Below, one piece after another: positions 1 through 8,030 of a DNA stretch of 64,000 nt. The notes under the pieces were generated by a model. That model saw only the letters and a list, made by a program, of their open reading frames with translations, did no database searches and had not been told where the DNA came from. The stretch's first letter is position 1. Each line of letters begins with the position of its first letter. A program made the position numbers and the translations under genes. The stretch is from Thermoactinospora rubra (lineage in GTDB: Bacteria > Actinomycetota > Actinomycetes > Streptosporangiales > Streptosporangiaceae): positions 186,001 through 250,000 of the forward strand of contig NZ_KZ084325.1 in assembly GCF_002093975.1 (NCBI RefSeq), given 5' to 3'.

Positions 1-54
1 CCTTCACGCGCGTTCATGCCCGTCTCTCGGCATCGCTTGGAGGTCCCACCCGAG
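1..54 (+). promoter_or_regulatory. 3' end of a probable ileS T-box leader (cut by window edge)
   Basis: The bases before the ileS start contain the ribosome site GGAGG (39-43), followed at once by GTCCCACCC (43-51). GGTCCCACCC is the exact reverse complement of GGGTGGGACC, a sequence that fits the T-box core (GGGTGGNACC), and the first bases of the window (CCT, then CACGCG) look like the end of that core. Actinobacterial ileS genes are known to carry translational T-boxes in which the ribosome site is sequestered unless uncharged tRNA-Ile binds. What is seen is the complementarity; the rest is inference because stem I lies outside the window. Confidence 0.5.
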
Positions 55-3000
55 ATGTCCCACTATTTCCGCTCTCTCCCCGCGCAGGTCGACCTGCCCG
101 CGCTCGAACGTGAGGTCTTGGAGCGATGGCGGGACGGCAAGATCTTCGAGCGGTCGATCGAGCAGAACGAGGGCAACCCGACCTGGGTGTTCTACGACGG
201 CCCGCCCACGGCCAACGGCATCCCCGGCGTCCACCACACCGAGGCCAGGGTCTTCAAGGACCTGTTCCCCCGCTACAAGACCATGCGGGGCTACAACGTG
301 CCGCGCAAGCCCGGCTGGGACTGCCACGGCCTGCCCGTCGAGGTGGCCGTGGAGAAGGAGCTCGGCCTGTCCGGCAAGAAGGACATCGAGACGTACGGCA
401 TCGCCGAGTTCAACGCCCGCTGCCGCGAGTCGGTCATGCGCCACGTCGACGCCTTCGAGCAGCTCACCCACCGCCTCGGGCAGTGGATCGACCTGTCGCA
501 GGCCTACAAGACCATGGACGCCTCCTACGTCGAGTCCGTCTGGTGGTCGCTGAAGGTCATCTGGGACAAGGGCCTGCTGTTCCGCGACTTCCGCATCACG
601 CCGTACTGCCCGCGCTGCGGCACCGGCCTGTCGGACCACGAGCTGGGCCAGCCCGGCGGGTACGAGGACATCACCAGCCCGTCGGTCTACGTCCGCATGC
701 CCGTCACCGCCGGCCCGCTGGCCGAGCTGGACGCCTCGCTGCTGATCTGGACCACCACGCCGTGGACGCTGGTGTCCAACACGGCGGTGGCCGTCCACCC
801 CGAGGTCACCTATGTCGCGGCGCGCACGGCCGACGGCGAGGTGCTCGTGGTGGCCGAGCCGCTGCTGACGCAGGTGCTCGGCGAGGACGTCACCGAGGTC
901 GCCCGCTTCTCCGGCCGCGAGCTGGAGCGCACGCCGTACTCCCGGCCCTTCGACCTGGTCGCCTTCCCCGAGCCCAGCGAGGGGAACGATGGGAACAGTC
1001 CGGGCGCGCACTACGTCGTGCTGGGCGACTACGTCACCGTCGAGGACGGCACCGGCCTGGTCCACCAGGCCCCGGCCTTCGGCGCCGACGACATGGCCGT
1101 GTGCAAGGCGTACGGCATGCCGGTCGTCAACCCGATCGGGCCCGACGGGCGCTTCCTCGACGACGTGCCGATGGTCGGCGGCAAGTTCTTCAAGGACGCC
1201 GACGAGGCGCTGACCGAGGACCTGCGCGCCCGCGGCCTGCTGCTTCGCGGCGGGCACTTCGAGCACGCCTACCCGCACTGCTGGCGCTGCCACACGCCGC
1301 TGCTGTACTACGCGCTGCCCGCCTGGTACATCCGCACCACCGCGATCAAGGACGTCATGCTCGCGGAGAACGAGAAGACCAACTGGTACCCCGAGAGCGT
1401 CAAGTGGGGCCGGTTCGGCGAGTGGCTGCGCAACAACGTCGACTGGTCGCTGTCGCGCTCGCGCTACTGGGGCACGCCGCTGCCGCTGTGGGTGTGCTCG
1501 GCGGACGAGTCGCACGTCACCTGCGTGGGCTCGCTGGCCGAGCTGGGCACCCTCGCGGGTGAGGACCTGTCGGGGCTGGACCCGCACCGGCCGTTCGTGG
1601 ACGAGGTGACCTTCCCCTGCCCCGACTGCGGCGCCGACGCGCGGCGCGTGCCCGACGTCATCGACGCCTGGTACGACTCCGGCGCCATGCCGTTCGCCCA
1701 GTGGGGGGCGCGGGGCAAGCCGGAGAACCTCTACCCCGCGCAGTTCATCTGCGAGGGCATCGACCAGACGCGCGGATGGTTCTACTCGCTCATGGCCGTC
1801 GGCACGCTGGTCTTCGGTCAGTCCTCCTACGAGAACGTGCTCTGCCAGGGCCTGATCCTGGCCGAGGACGGCCGCAAGATGAGCAAGCACCTGGGCAACG
1901 TGCTGGAGCCGATCCCGCTGATGGACCAGCACGGCGCCGACGCGCTGCGCTGGTTCATGGCCTGCTCCGGCTCGCCCTGGCACGCCCGCCGCGTGGGCCA
2001 CGCCGCGCTGGAGGAGATCGTCCGCAAGGTCCTGCTGACCTACTGGAACACCGCCTCGTTCTTCACGCTCTACGCCAACGCAGAGTCGTGGTCGCCGTCC
2101 ATGCTGGCCGACGCCCCCGCTCCGGCGCAGCGGCCGCTGATCGACCGGTGGGCGCTGGCCGAGCTGCACCGGACCGTGAAGGAGGTGACCGGGGCGCTCG
2201 ACGCCTACGACACCACGCGGGCGGGCCGCCTGCTCACCGAGTTCCTGGACGACCTGTCCAACTGGTACGTGCGCCGCTCGCGCCGCCGCTTCTGGCAGGG
2301 CTCGCCGGAGGCGCTGGCCACGCTGTACGAGTGCCTGGAGACGGTGACGCGGATGATGGCGCCCATCACGCCGTTCGTCACCGACTACGTGTGGGACGTG
2401 CTGCGCGGCGCCGACGCTCCGTCCTCGGTCCACCTGGCCTCCTGGCCCACGGCCGACGAGGGGCTGCTGAACCCGGCGCTGTCGGAGCAGATGGCCCTGG
2501 TGCGGCGCCTGGTGGAGCTGGGCCGCTCGGCCCGCGCCGCCTCCGGCGTCAAGACCCGCCAGCCGCTGGCCCGCGCCCTGGTCGGCGCCCCGGGCTGGGC
2601 CGCGCTGCCGGACGAGCTGCGCGCACTCATCGCCGACGAGCTGAACGTGCAGGTTCTGGCCGACCTGTCCGGCTTCGACGCCGACCTGGTGTCCTTCACG
2701 GTCAAGCCCAACTTCCGCTCGCTGGGCAAGCGGTTCGGCTCCCAGACCAAGCTGGTGGCCGCCGCGATCTCCGCCGCCGACCCGGCGCAGGTGGCCGGGA
2801 CGCTGCGCGCGGGCTCGCCGGTGACGCTCGAGGTGGCCGAGCTGGGGCCGGTGACGCTGGGGGCCGACGACGTCGTCGTCACCGAGCAGCCGAAGGCGGG
2901 CTGGGCGGTCGAGACGGGCGCGGTCGACACGGGCACCGGGGAGACCGTGGCGCTGGACCTGACGATCACCGACGAGCTGCGCCGGGCCGGCCTGCTGCGC

Positions 3001-3234
3001 GAGGTCATCCGCCTGGTGCAGGAGGCCCGCAAGACCACGGGGCTGTCCATCACCGACAGGATCGACCTGTGGTGGTCGGCGTCGTCGGACGACGTGGCGA
3101 AGGCGCTGCGGTCGGGCGCGTCGTCGGTGGCGGAGGAGGTGCTGGCCGCCTCGGTGACCGAGGGAACCGTCGAAGGGGTCACCTCGCACACCGACGCCGA
3201 CCTCGGGCTCACCTTCCAGCTGCGGCGCGCCTAG
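55..3234 (+). CDS. ileS: Isoleucyl-tRNA synthetase, type 2, with GXHH signature
   Basis: Cytoplasmic class I synthetase that charges tRNA-Ile. The start is the ATG at 55, with GGAGG 11 bases upstream; the ATG at 16 has no ribosome site. The 1059-residue product carries the ATP-site block FYDGPPTANG (46-55), then PGVHH in place of the usual HXGH, the DCHGLP block, a full editing (CP1) domain, and the second signature KMSKH. Length and sequence style fit the eukaryote-like IleRS2 group found in many actinomycetes. In the altered GXHH form the first and third residues of HIGH are swapped; this form is known to accompany very high mupirocin tolerance. The gene is monocistronic, followed by a strong terminator and convergent with the next gene. 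Confidence 0.97.
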   Translation: MSHYFRSLPAQVDLPALEREVLERWRDGKIFERSIEQNEGNPTWVFYDGPPTANGIPGVHHTEARVFKDLFPRYKTMRGYNVPRKPGWDCHGLPVEVAVEKELGLSGKKDIETYGIAEFNARCRESVMRHVDAFEQLTHRLGQWIDLSQAYKTMDASYVESVWWSLKVIWDKGLLFRDFRITPYCPRCGTGLSDHELGQPGGYEDITSPSVYVRMPVTAGPLAELDASLLIWTTTPWTLVSNTAVAVHPEVTYVAARTADGEVLVVAEPLLTQVLGEDVTEVARFSGRELERTPYSRPFDLVAFPEPSEGNDGNSPGAHYVVLGDYVTVEDGTGLVHQAPAFGADDMAVCKAYGMPVVNPIGPDGRFLDDVPMVGGKFFKDADEALTEDLRARGLLLRGGHFEHAYPHCWRCHTPLLYYALPAWYIRTTAIKDVMLAENEKTNWYPESVKWGRFGEWLRNNVDWSLSRSRYWGTPLPLWVCSADESHVTCVGSLAELGTLAGEDLSGLDPHRPFVDEVTFPCPDCGADARRVPDVIDAWYDSGAMPFAQWGARGKPENLYPAQFICEGIDQTRGWFYSLMAVGTLVFGQSSYENVLCQGLILAEDGRKMSKHLGNVLEPIPLMDQHGADALRWFMACSGSPWHARRVGHAALEEIVRKVLLTYWNTASFFTLYANAESWSPSMLADAPAPAQRPLIDRWALAELHRTVKEVTGALDAYDTTRAGRLLTEFLDDLSNWYVRRSRRRFWQGSPEALATLYECLETVTRMMAPITPFVTDYVWDVLRGADAPSSVHLASWPTADEGLLNPALSEQMALVRRLVELGRSARAASGVKTRQPLARALVGAPGWAALPDELRALIADELNVQVLADLSGFDADLVSFTVKPNFRSLGKRFGSQTKLVAAAISAADPAQVAGTLRAGSPVTLEVAELGPVTLGADDVVVTEQPKAGWAVETGAVDTGTGETVALDLTITDELRRAGLLREVIRLVQEARKTTGLSITDRIDLWWSASSDDVAKALRSGASSVAEEVLAASVTEGTVEGVTSHTDADLGLTFQLRRA

Positions 3235-3250
3235 CCGTACCGCGACGGGG

Positions 3251-3285
3251 GCGGGTCGGTGTCCTCACCGGCCCGCTTTCCGTTT
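3251..3285 (+). terminator. Intrinsic terminator after ileS
   Basis: An 11-bp stem (3251-3261 with 3266-3276, one G-T wobble) closes a TCCT loop and is followed by the T-rich run TTTCCGTTT at 3277-3285. It lies 17 bases past the ileS stop and ahead of the convergent gene that ends at 3329. The T-tract makes it one of the few textbook terminators in the window. Confidence 0.8.
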
Positions 3286-3328
3286 GCGGAGAAGTCGCGG
3301 AGAGGGACCGCGGGGAGGGACGCACGGA

Positions 3329-4708
3329 TCAGCCGTCGGCGTCGCGGCACACCGAGCAGCCGGTCAGCCCGGCGGCCTCGGCCTCGTCGACGGTCATGGT
3401 CTCCACGCCGGACTCGCCCGCGCCCCTGACGAGGGGGCAGGAGCCGGTGTGGTAGCGGCGGGTGCCGACGATGACCTTCACGGTGTCGCGTGATTCGCCG
3501 GAGTCTTGCTCATCCGAGGCTTCCTCGGGGGCTTCGGCGGGCGCGTCGGCTTCCTCCCGGACGCTCCGGGACGCGCCGGCTTCGGGGTCCTTCGGGGCCG
3601 TGGCGCCGGATTCCGGCGCGCGCGTGCCGGCCTTGGACGTGCTGGCCTTCGAAGCGTCCTGCGCGGCGTCCTCGCCGTCTTCCTCGCCTCGGGCCTGCTC
3701 CTCGGAGGCCTCGTCCTTGGGGGGCTGCGCGCTTCCGGGTTCCGCGCTTCCGGGTTCCGCGCTCGCGGGGACGGCGACCTTGGGCCACACCGCCGTGGCG
3801 GCGGCGGACTCCTCGGCGGGCCCCTCGGGGGACTTCTCGGAGGACTTCTCGGAGGACTTCGCAGCGGACTTCGTGGGGGACTCTGCGGGGGCCTGTGCGA
3901 CGGGCTTGGCACCGCCCTCGGCGGCTTCCGCCCGGGACGTCTCAGCGCTTTCCGGCTTGCCGGAGGTCTCCGCCTCGTCGCGCTCCTCGCCCCGCGGCGA
4001 CGCGGCGCTCTCCGTTGAGCGCTCGGCCGCGTACGGGTCCTTGCGCGCGGCCGGGGCGAACCATCCGACGGCCCGGTCCTCCTCTTGGGGGGTCTCTTGG
4101 GGGGTGGAGGCCTGCGGCCGCGGCGTGCGCAGCTCACGGGTCGGCGTGGAGGACTCGGCCGGCTCTGGGTCGGCGACAGGGGGTAGCTGCCGTCCGCCGA
4201 GCGCGGCGTCGGGTAGGCACGCGGTGCAGGGCGTGAAGCCCTCCTCCCGCGCCTCCTCGTAGGTCAGCTCCTCGTGGTCCCGTCCGATCAGCTGACGGCA
4301 TCCCGCTACGTGGTAGCGCTTGCGCCCGGGGATCACCAGGACGATCGCGTCCGGGGCGATCCCGCCCGCCGGGGGTCGGCGAGGGGGGGCCGGGGCGGGC
4401 ACAGTCGCCGTCTGCTGCAGCGCGCGCGGCGCGATGACCGGCGGCGCTCCCATCGGGCTGGCCTGGGTCCGAACGGGCGGCACCGGCGCCGGCGCCGACG
4501 GAGGAACGGCCTCCTTCGCCGGCTCCCCAGCATCCCGCCCGCTGGGGAACAGCTCGTGACGCCGCAGAAACGCCCCGATCACGAGGAAGAGCGCGGAAAG
4601 CACGCAGGTCACGATCGACCACATGATCACGTGGGGCAGGTTCAGGACGAAGCCCGCGATCAGCAACACGATGGCCGCGAGCACCAATCCAGCACTGATG
4701 AGGATCAC
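3329..4708 (-). CDS. Membrane protein with two Ada-like Cys modules, function unknown
   Basis: A 459-residue protein starting at GTG 4708, with no clear ribosome site. Two hydrophobic helices (about residues 2-22 and 27-47) precede a long Pro/Ala/Ser/Glu/Lys-rich, probably disordered region. Two copies of one module flank the low-complexity part: RYHVAGC (131-137) with CTAC (161-164), and RYHTGSC (418-424) with CSVC (451-454). Each copy has the pattern YH-x3-C, then an EAxxxG stretch, then CxxC. This resembles the small Ada-type/nuclease-associated metal-binding fold, so two zinc sites are plausible. It lies downstream of divIVA on the same strand, separated by 43 bases, so a link to polar growth is possible but unproven. 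The opposite strand is open here but lacks any recognisable protein. Confidence 0.75.
   Translation of the reverse strand: MILISAGLVLAAIVLLIAGFVLNLPHVIMWSIVTCVLSALFLVIGAFLRRHELFPSGRDAGEPAKEAVPPSAPAPVPPVRTQASPMGAPPVIAPRALQQTATVPAPAPPRRPPAGGIAPDAIVLVIPGRKRYHVAGCRQLIGRDHEELTYEEAREEGFTPCTACLPDAALGGRQLPPVADPEPAESSTPTRELRTPRPQASTPQETPQEEDRAVGWFAPAARKDPYAAERSTESAASPRGEERDEAETSGKPESAETSRAEAAEGGAKPVAQAPAESPTKSAAKSSEKSSEKSPEGPAEESAAATAVWPKVAVPASAEPGSAEPGSAQPPKDEASEEQARGEEDGEDAAQDASKASTSKAGTRAPESGATAPKDPEAGASRSVREEADAPAEAPEEASDEQDSGESRDTVKVIVGTRRYHTGSCPLVRGAGESGVETMTVDEAEAAGLTGCSVCRDADG
3729..3758. repeat. Two tandem 15-bp repeats
   Basis: GCGCTTCCGGGTTCC occurs twice head to tail (3729-3743 and 3744-3758) inside the disordered part of the Cys-module membrane protein. 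The period is a multiple of three, so repeat number can change without a frameshift. Confidence 0.85.
3831..3890. repeat. Five diverging 12-bp repeats
   Basis: GACTTCTCGGAG is repeated exactly at 3831 and 3843, then in diverged form at 3855, 3867 and 3879. On the minus strand it encodes a Ser/Lys/Glu-rich repeat (SEKS, SAKS) in the disordered linker of the gene at 3329-4708. Confidence 0.8.
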
Positions 4709-4751
4709 AGGGGGGACTCTCTTGGAGTGAACGGGTCAGCGACCCGTTACC

Positions 4752-5618
4752 TTACCTGCGGTCGTTGTGCCCGCCGTCACCGCCGGGAAAGGCGCCCTGG
4801 TGCTGCGGGGCCTCGCCGCCGAACGCAGCCGGGCCGCCTCCGGGCAGGGCCTGCCCGCCCTGCGGTACGGCATGCGACATGGCGGGCGCGCCGGGGGCGT
4901 TGGACACGGGCGCGAAGCCGGGTCCCTCGTGGCCGGCGGCGTTCAGCTCGGCGAGCTGCTGCTCCAGGTAGAGCTTCAGGCGGCTGCGGTACTCGCGTTC
5001 GAAGCTGCGCAGCTCCTCGACCTTGCGCTCGAGCTCGTCGCGGGTCTGGACGAGCGAGCCCATGGCCTGGCGGTGACGCTCCTGGGCGTCGCGCTCGAGC
5101 GTCTCGGCGCGGGCGCGGGCGTCGCCGATGACCTGCTCGGCCTGGCGGCGGGCCTTGGTGAGGATGTCGTCGGCCTCGCGGCGGGCGCGGGTGACGGTCT
5201 CGTCCGCCTCACGGCGCGCGTCGGCGATGGCCTGGTCGGCCGTCTGCTGCGCCAGGGCCAGCACGCGGGCCGCGGTGTCCATGTTGTCCTCGGCGGGCGG
5301 CATGCCCATGGCCACGGGGACGGGCTGCGGCTGCTGCGGCTCGGGCCGCGGCGCCTCCGGCTGGGGCGGCGGCGGGGGCATCATGGGCTGCTCCTGCTGC
5401 ACCGGGGCGGAGGCCATCGGCATCTGCATGCCTCCGGGCACCTTGCCGCGCAGGCACTCGGCCAGCTTCGCGCGGAGCTCTTCGTTCTCCTGGATCAGGC
5501 GGTCCAGCTCAGCCTCGACCTCGTCGAGGAAGGCGTCCACCTCCTCCTCGTCGTAGCCCGGCCGGAGCCGGGTGGTACTGAACTGCTTGTTCCGCACATC
5601 AGCGGGCGTCAGCGGCAT
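4752..5618 (-). CDS. divIVA: DivIVA/Wag31 polar growth scaffold
   Basis: A coiled-coil protein that marks curved membrane at cell poles and recruits wall synthesis for tip extension. The 288-residue product opens with the family N-terminus MPLTPADVRNKQF and the DEEEVDAFLDEVEAEL helix, followed by a Pro/Gln/Met-rich linker and a long second coiled coil (about residues 115-235) rich in Arg, Ala and Glu. The tail is Gly/Pro-rich. The start ATG at 5618 has AAGGAG nine bases upstream. It is the last conserved gene of the dcw cluster. The 109 bases before it may hold its own promoter. Confidence 0.96.
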   Translation of the reverse strand: MPLTPADVRNKQFSTTRLRPGYDEEEVDAFLDEVEAELDRLIQENEELRAKLAECLRGKVPGGMQMPMASAPVQQEQPMMPPPPPQPEAPRPEPQQPQPVPVAMGMPPAEDNMDTAARVLALAQQTADQAIADARREADETVTRARREADDILTKARRQAEQVIGDARARAETLERDAQERHRQAMGSLVQTRDELERKVEELRSFEREYRSRLKLYLEQQLAELNAAGHEGPGFAPVSNAPGAPAMSHAVPQGGQALPGGGPAAFGGEAPQHQGAFPGGDGGHNDRR

Positions 5619-5727
5619 TTTCTGGTCTCCTTGGCGCGCTCGGTTGAGTCTGTTCCGGAGGGAGCATGACCCGGATCACTTCAGCGCGGACACGTGTCGG
5701 ATCTCGACCGGGGGCCTCACCCGTTGC

Positions 5728-6018
5728 TCAGGGCCCCACCAGCTGGACCAGCTGGATCAGGATCAGGACCACGATGAACAACACCGTGAAGCTTAGGTCA
5801 AAGGCCACCGTACCCAACCGGAGGGGCGGAATGAAACGGCGAAGGAACTTCAGCGGCGGGTCGGTGGCGGTGTACGTGGCCTCGGCGAGGACCAGCACGA
5901 CCCCCGACGGACGCCACGACCGGGCGAACGCCTGCACCGTCTCGAAGATCATTCTGCCGATGAGCAGCACGAGATAGAGCGACAGGACGACGACCAAGAT
6001 CTGACTGATTACGCCCAC
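5728..6018 (-). CDS. yggT: YggT family membrane protein
   Basis: A 96-residue integral membrane protein with two long hydrophobic segments (about residues 3-25 and 68-92) and a conserved loop between them, as usual for YggT. It starts at GTG 6018 with AGGAGG at 6031-6036, a slightly long spacing of 12. Its molecular function is not settled; in Gram-positives it sits between sepF and divIVA, exactly as here, which suggests a role around the division membrane. Confidence 0.9.
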   Translation of the reverse strand: MGVISQILVVVLSLYLVLLIGRMIFETVQAFARSWRPSGVVLVLAEATYTATDPPLKFLRRFIPPLRLGTVAFDLSFTVLFIVVLILIQLVQLVGP

Positions 6019-6084
6019 GGTCTGGTCGCGCCTCCTCTTCCGTACCGCCCCCTCTGGCCGGGGGTTGATGACATACCCCAGACT

Positions 6085-6579
6085 CTAACTCTGGTTGAAG
6101 AATCCGCGTTCCGCGATTCGTGCCTTGTCCTCGGCGGTCACCTCGACATTGGCTGGGGACAACAGGAACACCTTGTTGGTAACACGTTCAATCGTGCCAT
6201 GTAGGCCAAAGACCAGACCTGCCGCGAAATCAACGAGCCGTTTGGCATCACTGTCAACCATCTCGGTGAGGTTCATGATGACCGGCGTGCCTTCGCGAAA
6301 GTGCTCGCCGATCGTCCGCGCCTCGTTGTAGGTGCGTGGATGGAGGGTGGTGATGCGGGCCAGGTCCGTCGTACGCCGCTCCAGGACCGTCGTCGCCGGC
6401 CTGGGAGCGGGGACGCCGGAATCGGAGTCATCCTCGCGTTCCTGGCTCGCCACCGCCCGATCCTCGCCCGTGCGAGGCGGTTCGTCCTCGTAGGCATAGT
6501 CGTAGGTCTCGTACCTCTCGTAGCGGTCGTCCTCCACGAGACCGAGGTAGATCGCCATTTTGCGCATCGCGCCGGCCAT
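6085..6579 (-). CDS. sepF: SepF, FtsZ membrane anchor
   Basis: A 164-residue protein. An amphipathic N-terminal stretch ([10 protein letters not shown]) suits membrane binding, an acidic linker follows, and the C-terminal SepF domain (about residues 70-160) contains the motifs [10 protein letters not shown] and [12 protein letters not shown]. In actinobacteria, which lack ftsA, SepF ties FtsZ to the membrane by binding its C-terminal peptide. The start ATG at 6579 has GGAGG about 11 bases upstream. The 179 bases separating it from yggS could carry a promoter. Confidence 0.95.
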   Translation of the reverse strand: MAGAMRKMAIYLGLVEDDRYERYETYDYAYEDEPPRTGEDRAVASQEREDDSDSGVPAPRPATTVLERRTTDLARITTLHPRTYNEARTIGEHFREGTPVIMNLTEMVDSDAKRLVDFAAGLVFGLHGTIERVTNKVFLLSPANVEVTAEDKARIAERGFFNQS

Positions 6580-6758
6580 CGCTACATCGCCCTCCTGCCG
6601 TTGGTCCCGAGGCGGTGTCCACGGGCCGGTCCGCGCGGCCTCGCACCCCGTGGCCCACGCCGGGTCCACGCGGTGTCCGGCTCTGCCGGCCGTCCCATAC
6701 CCGTACCCCCCTTGGAGCCCACCGCTTGAGCAGGCCTCAAGGCCCACTTGAAGGGACA

Positions 6759-7454
6759 TTACCTGACGAAGAGCTTGCGAGGACCGAGCAACGCCGTACC
6801 GACTCGCACATGTGTCGCGCCGTGGGCGATGGCCTCGTCCAGATCGCCGCTCATGCCCGCCGAGACGATCGTCGCGCCCGGGTGGCTCGCCTGGACGGCG
6901 CGCGCCAGCTCGGCCAGGCGGGCGAACGCCTTGCCCGGCTCCTCCCCCAGCGGCGCGACGGCCATCACGCCGGCCAGCCGCAGCCCCGGGCTCCCGGCGA
7001 TCTCGTCGGCCAGCCGGGGCACGTCGACCGGCCTCGCGCCGCCCCTGGCCGGATCGTCGTCCAGCGCCACCTGCACCAGGCAGCCGACCTCGCGCCCCGC
7101 GCGCTCGGCGGCCCGGCTCAGCGCCTGTACCAGGCGGGACCGGTCGACCGAGTGGACCAGGTGGGCGTAGCCCGCGACGGAGCGGACCTTGTTGGTCTGC
7201 AGCTGGCCGACGAAGTGCCAGGTCAGCGGCAGGTCGGCGCACTCTCGCGCCTTGACGGAGGCCTCCTGGTCGCGGTTCTCGCCGATGTCGCGCACGCCGA
7301 GCCGGGCCAGGATCCGGATGTCGGAGGAGGGGTAGGTCTTGGTGACGGCGACCAGGGTCACCTCGCCGCGCTCGCGCCCCGCCGCACGGCACGCCCGCGC
7401 GATGCGGGCCTCGACCTCGGCCAGCCCCGCCGCGATCTCCTGCTCCCGGCTCAC
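6759..7454 (-). CDS. yggS: YggS/PLPBP family pyridoxal-phosphate homeostasis protein
   Basis: A PLP-binding TIM-barrel protein of 231 residues that buffers PLP and affects amino-acid metabolism. Family marks are VAVTKTYP (PLP-lysine), [19 protein letters not shown], and [21 protein letters not shown] at the phosphate site. I place the start at GTG 7454, four bases after GAGGAGG; an ATG at 7478 would add eight residues but has no ribosome site. It sits between ftsZ and sepF, its usual place in the cluster, although the laccase-domain gene normally beside it is missing. Confidence 0.93.
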   Translation of the reverse strand: MSREQEIAAGLAEVEARIARACRAAGRERGEVTLVAVTKTYPSSDIRILARLGVRDIGENRDQEASVKARECADLPLTWHFVGQLQTNKVRSVAGYAHLVHSVDRSRLVQALSRAAERAGREVGCLVQVALDDDPARGGARPVDVPRLADEIAGSPGLRLAGVMAVAPLGEEPGKAFARLAELARAVQASHPGATIVSAGMSGDLDEAIAHGATHVRVGTALLGPRKLFVR

Positions 7455-7495
7455 GTCGCCTCCTCGCCGTATCGCCATCCGGGTGTCGGGCCATA

Positions 7496-7566
7496 CGGTA
7501 CGGCAGGCGCACCCATCCCCGGATGCCGCACTCCCCCATGGGAGGCCCTTCACGCCTGCCGTACCG
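7496..7566. repeat. 14-bp inverted repeat enclosing two smaller hairpins
   Basis: CGGTACGGCAGGCG (7496-7509) is the perfect reverse complement of 7553-7566. Between the arms are two further hairpins: CATCCCCGGATG (7514-7525) and CTCCC-CCAT-GGGAG (7531-7544). Together they would fold into a three-way junction on either strand. It lies about 40 bases upstream of the yggS start. No homologous structured RNA was recognised. Confidence 0.7.
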
Positions 7567-7912
7567 TCGCCGGCGGGCGATGCCCCGCATGCGCCGTTCC
7601 CATGGCCGGGCTCACCCGGACACACCGTCCGGCGCGCTGGACCACGGTCGCCCGGCGGCTGGGCTCCAGGCCCGCGACCCACCCCGCGCTTCCAGGCCGG
7701 CGCCCCACAAGACACGCGCATCCATGATCGGGCGGGCGACCATCCCACCCTCGAGACCGACGTCCCGCAGGACAGGTACGCCCTGGCCCGGTTTCCCGTC
7801 TCCTGCGGCGTCCACGCCTGGAACGGCGGGGCTGTCACACTCCAGGTCCCTCATGCGGCGTGCGTCCTGGACGGCGAAGCCCTTCACGTCTCCAGGGCCT
7901 CACCCCTACGGC

Positions 7913-7984
7913 GTTCGCCCTCGGAAGGGCGTAACCGCCGCACCGCAGGTTCACCGCCCCGTTGGGCGCTCGCGTCCGGGGCGG
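7913..7984 (-). terminator. Candidate GC-rich hairpins after ftsZ
   Basis: Downstream of the ftsZ stop the minus-strand transcript could form a stem of CCGCCCC with GGGGCGG (7954-7960 with 7978-7984), then a tight hairpin CGCCCT-CGGA-AGGGCG (7916-7931) extended by GTT/AAC. Neither has a T-run, so termination or mRNA-end protection is only a possibility; actinomycete terminators often lack T-tracts. Confidence 0.4.
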
Positions 7985-8030
7985 CGGCAAGGGGCGCCGG
8001 TGAGGCTCGGCACCCCCAAGGACCCCGGCC

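Larger units (their letters stand above)
7455..8030. other. 576-base gap between ftsZ and yggS without a recognisable gene
   Basis: In most actinobacteria the pgeF/yfiH (laccase-domain) gene lies here. None of the six frames shows its conserved Cys/His motifs. One 91-codon minus frame (7612-7887) has no recognisable features and no ribosome site. What can be seen are inverted repeats, listed separately: a three-way-junction-like element at 7496-7566 and GC-rich hairpins at 7913-7935 and 7954-7984. The stretch may be decayed gene DNA, a structured 3' region of the ftsZ message, or both. Confidence 0.6.

Noticed and set aside
4..3189. Open frame of 1061 codons on the minus strand opposite ileS
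   Set aside because: The product is Arg/Gly/His-rich without domains and mirrors ileS codons; a shadow of high third-position GC.
3462..4262. Plus-strand open frame over the Cys-module protein gene
   Set aside because: It lacks domains or a ribosome site, while the minus strand shows membrane helices and a duplicated Cys module.
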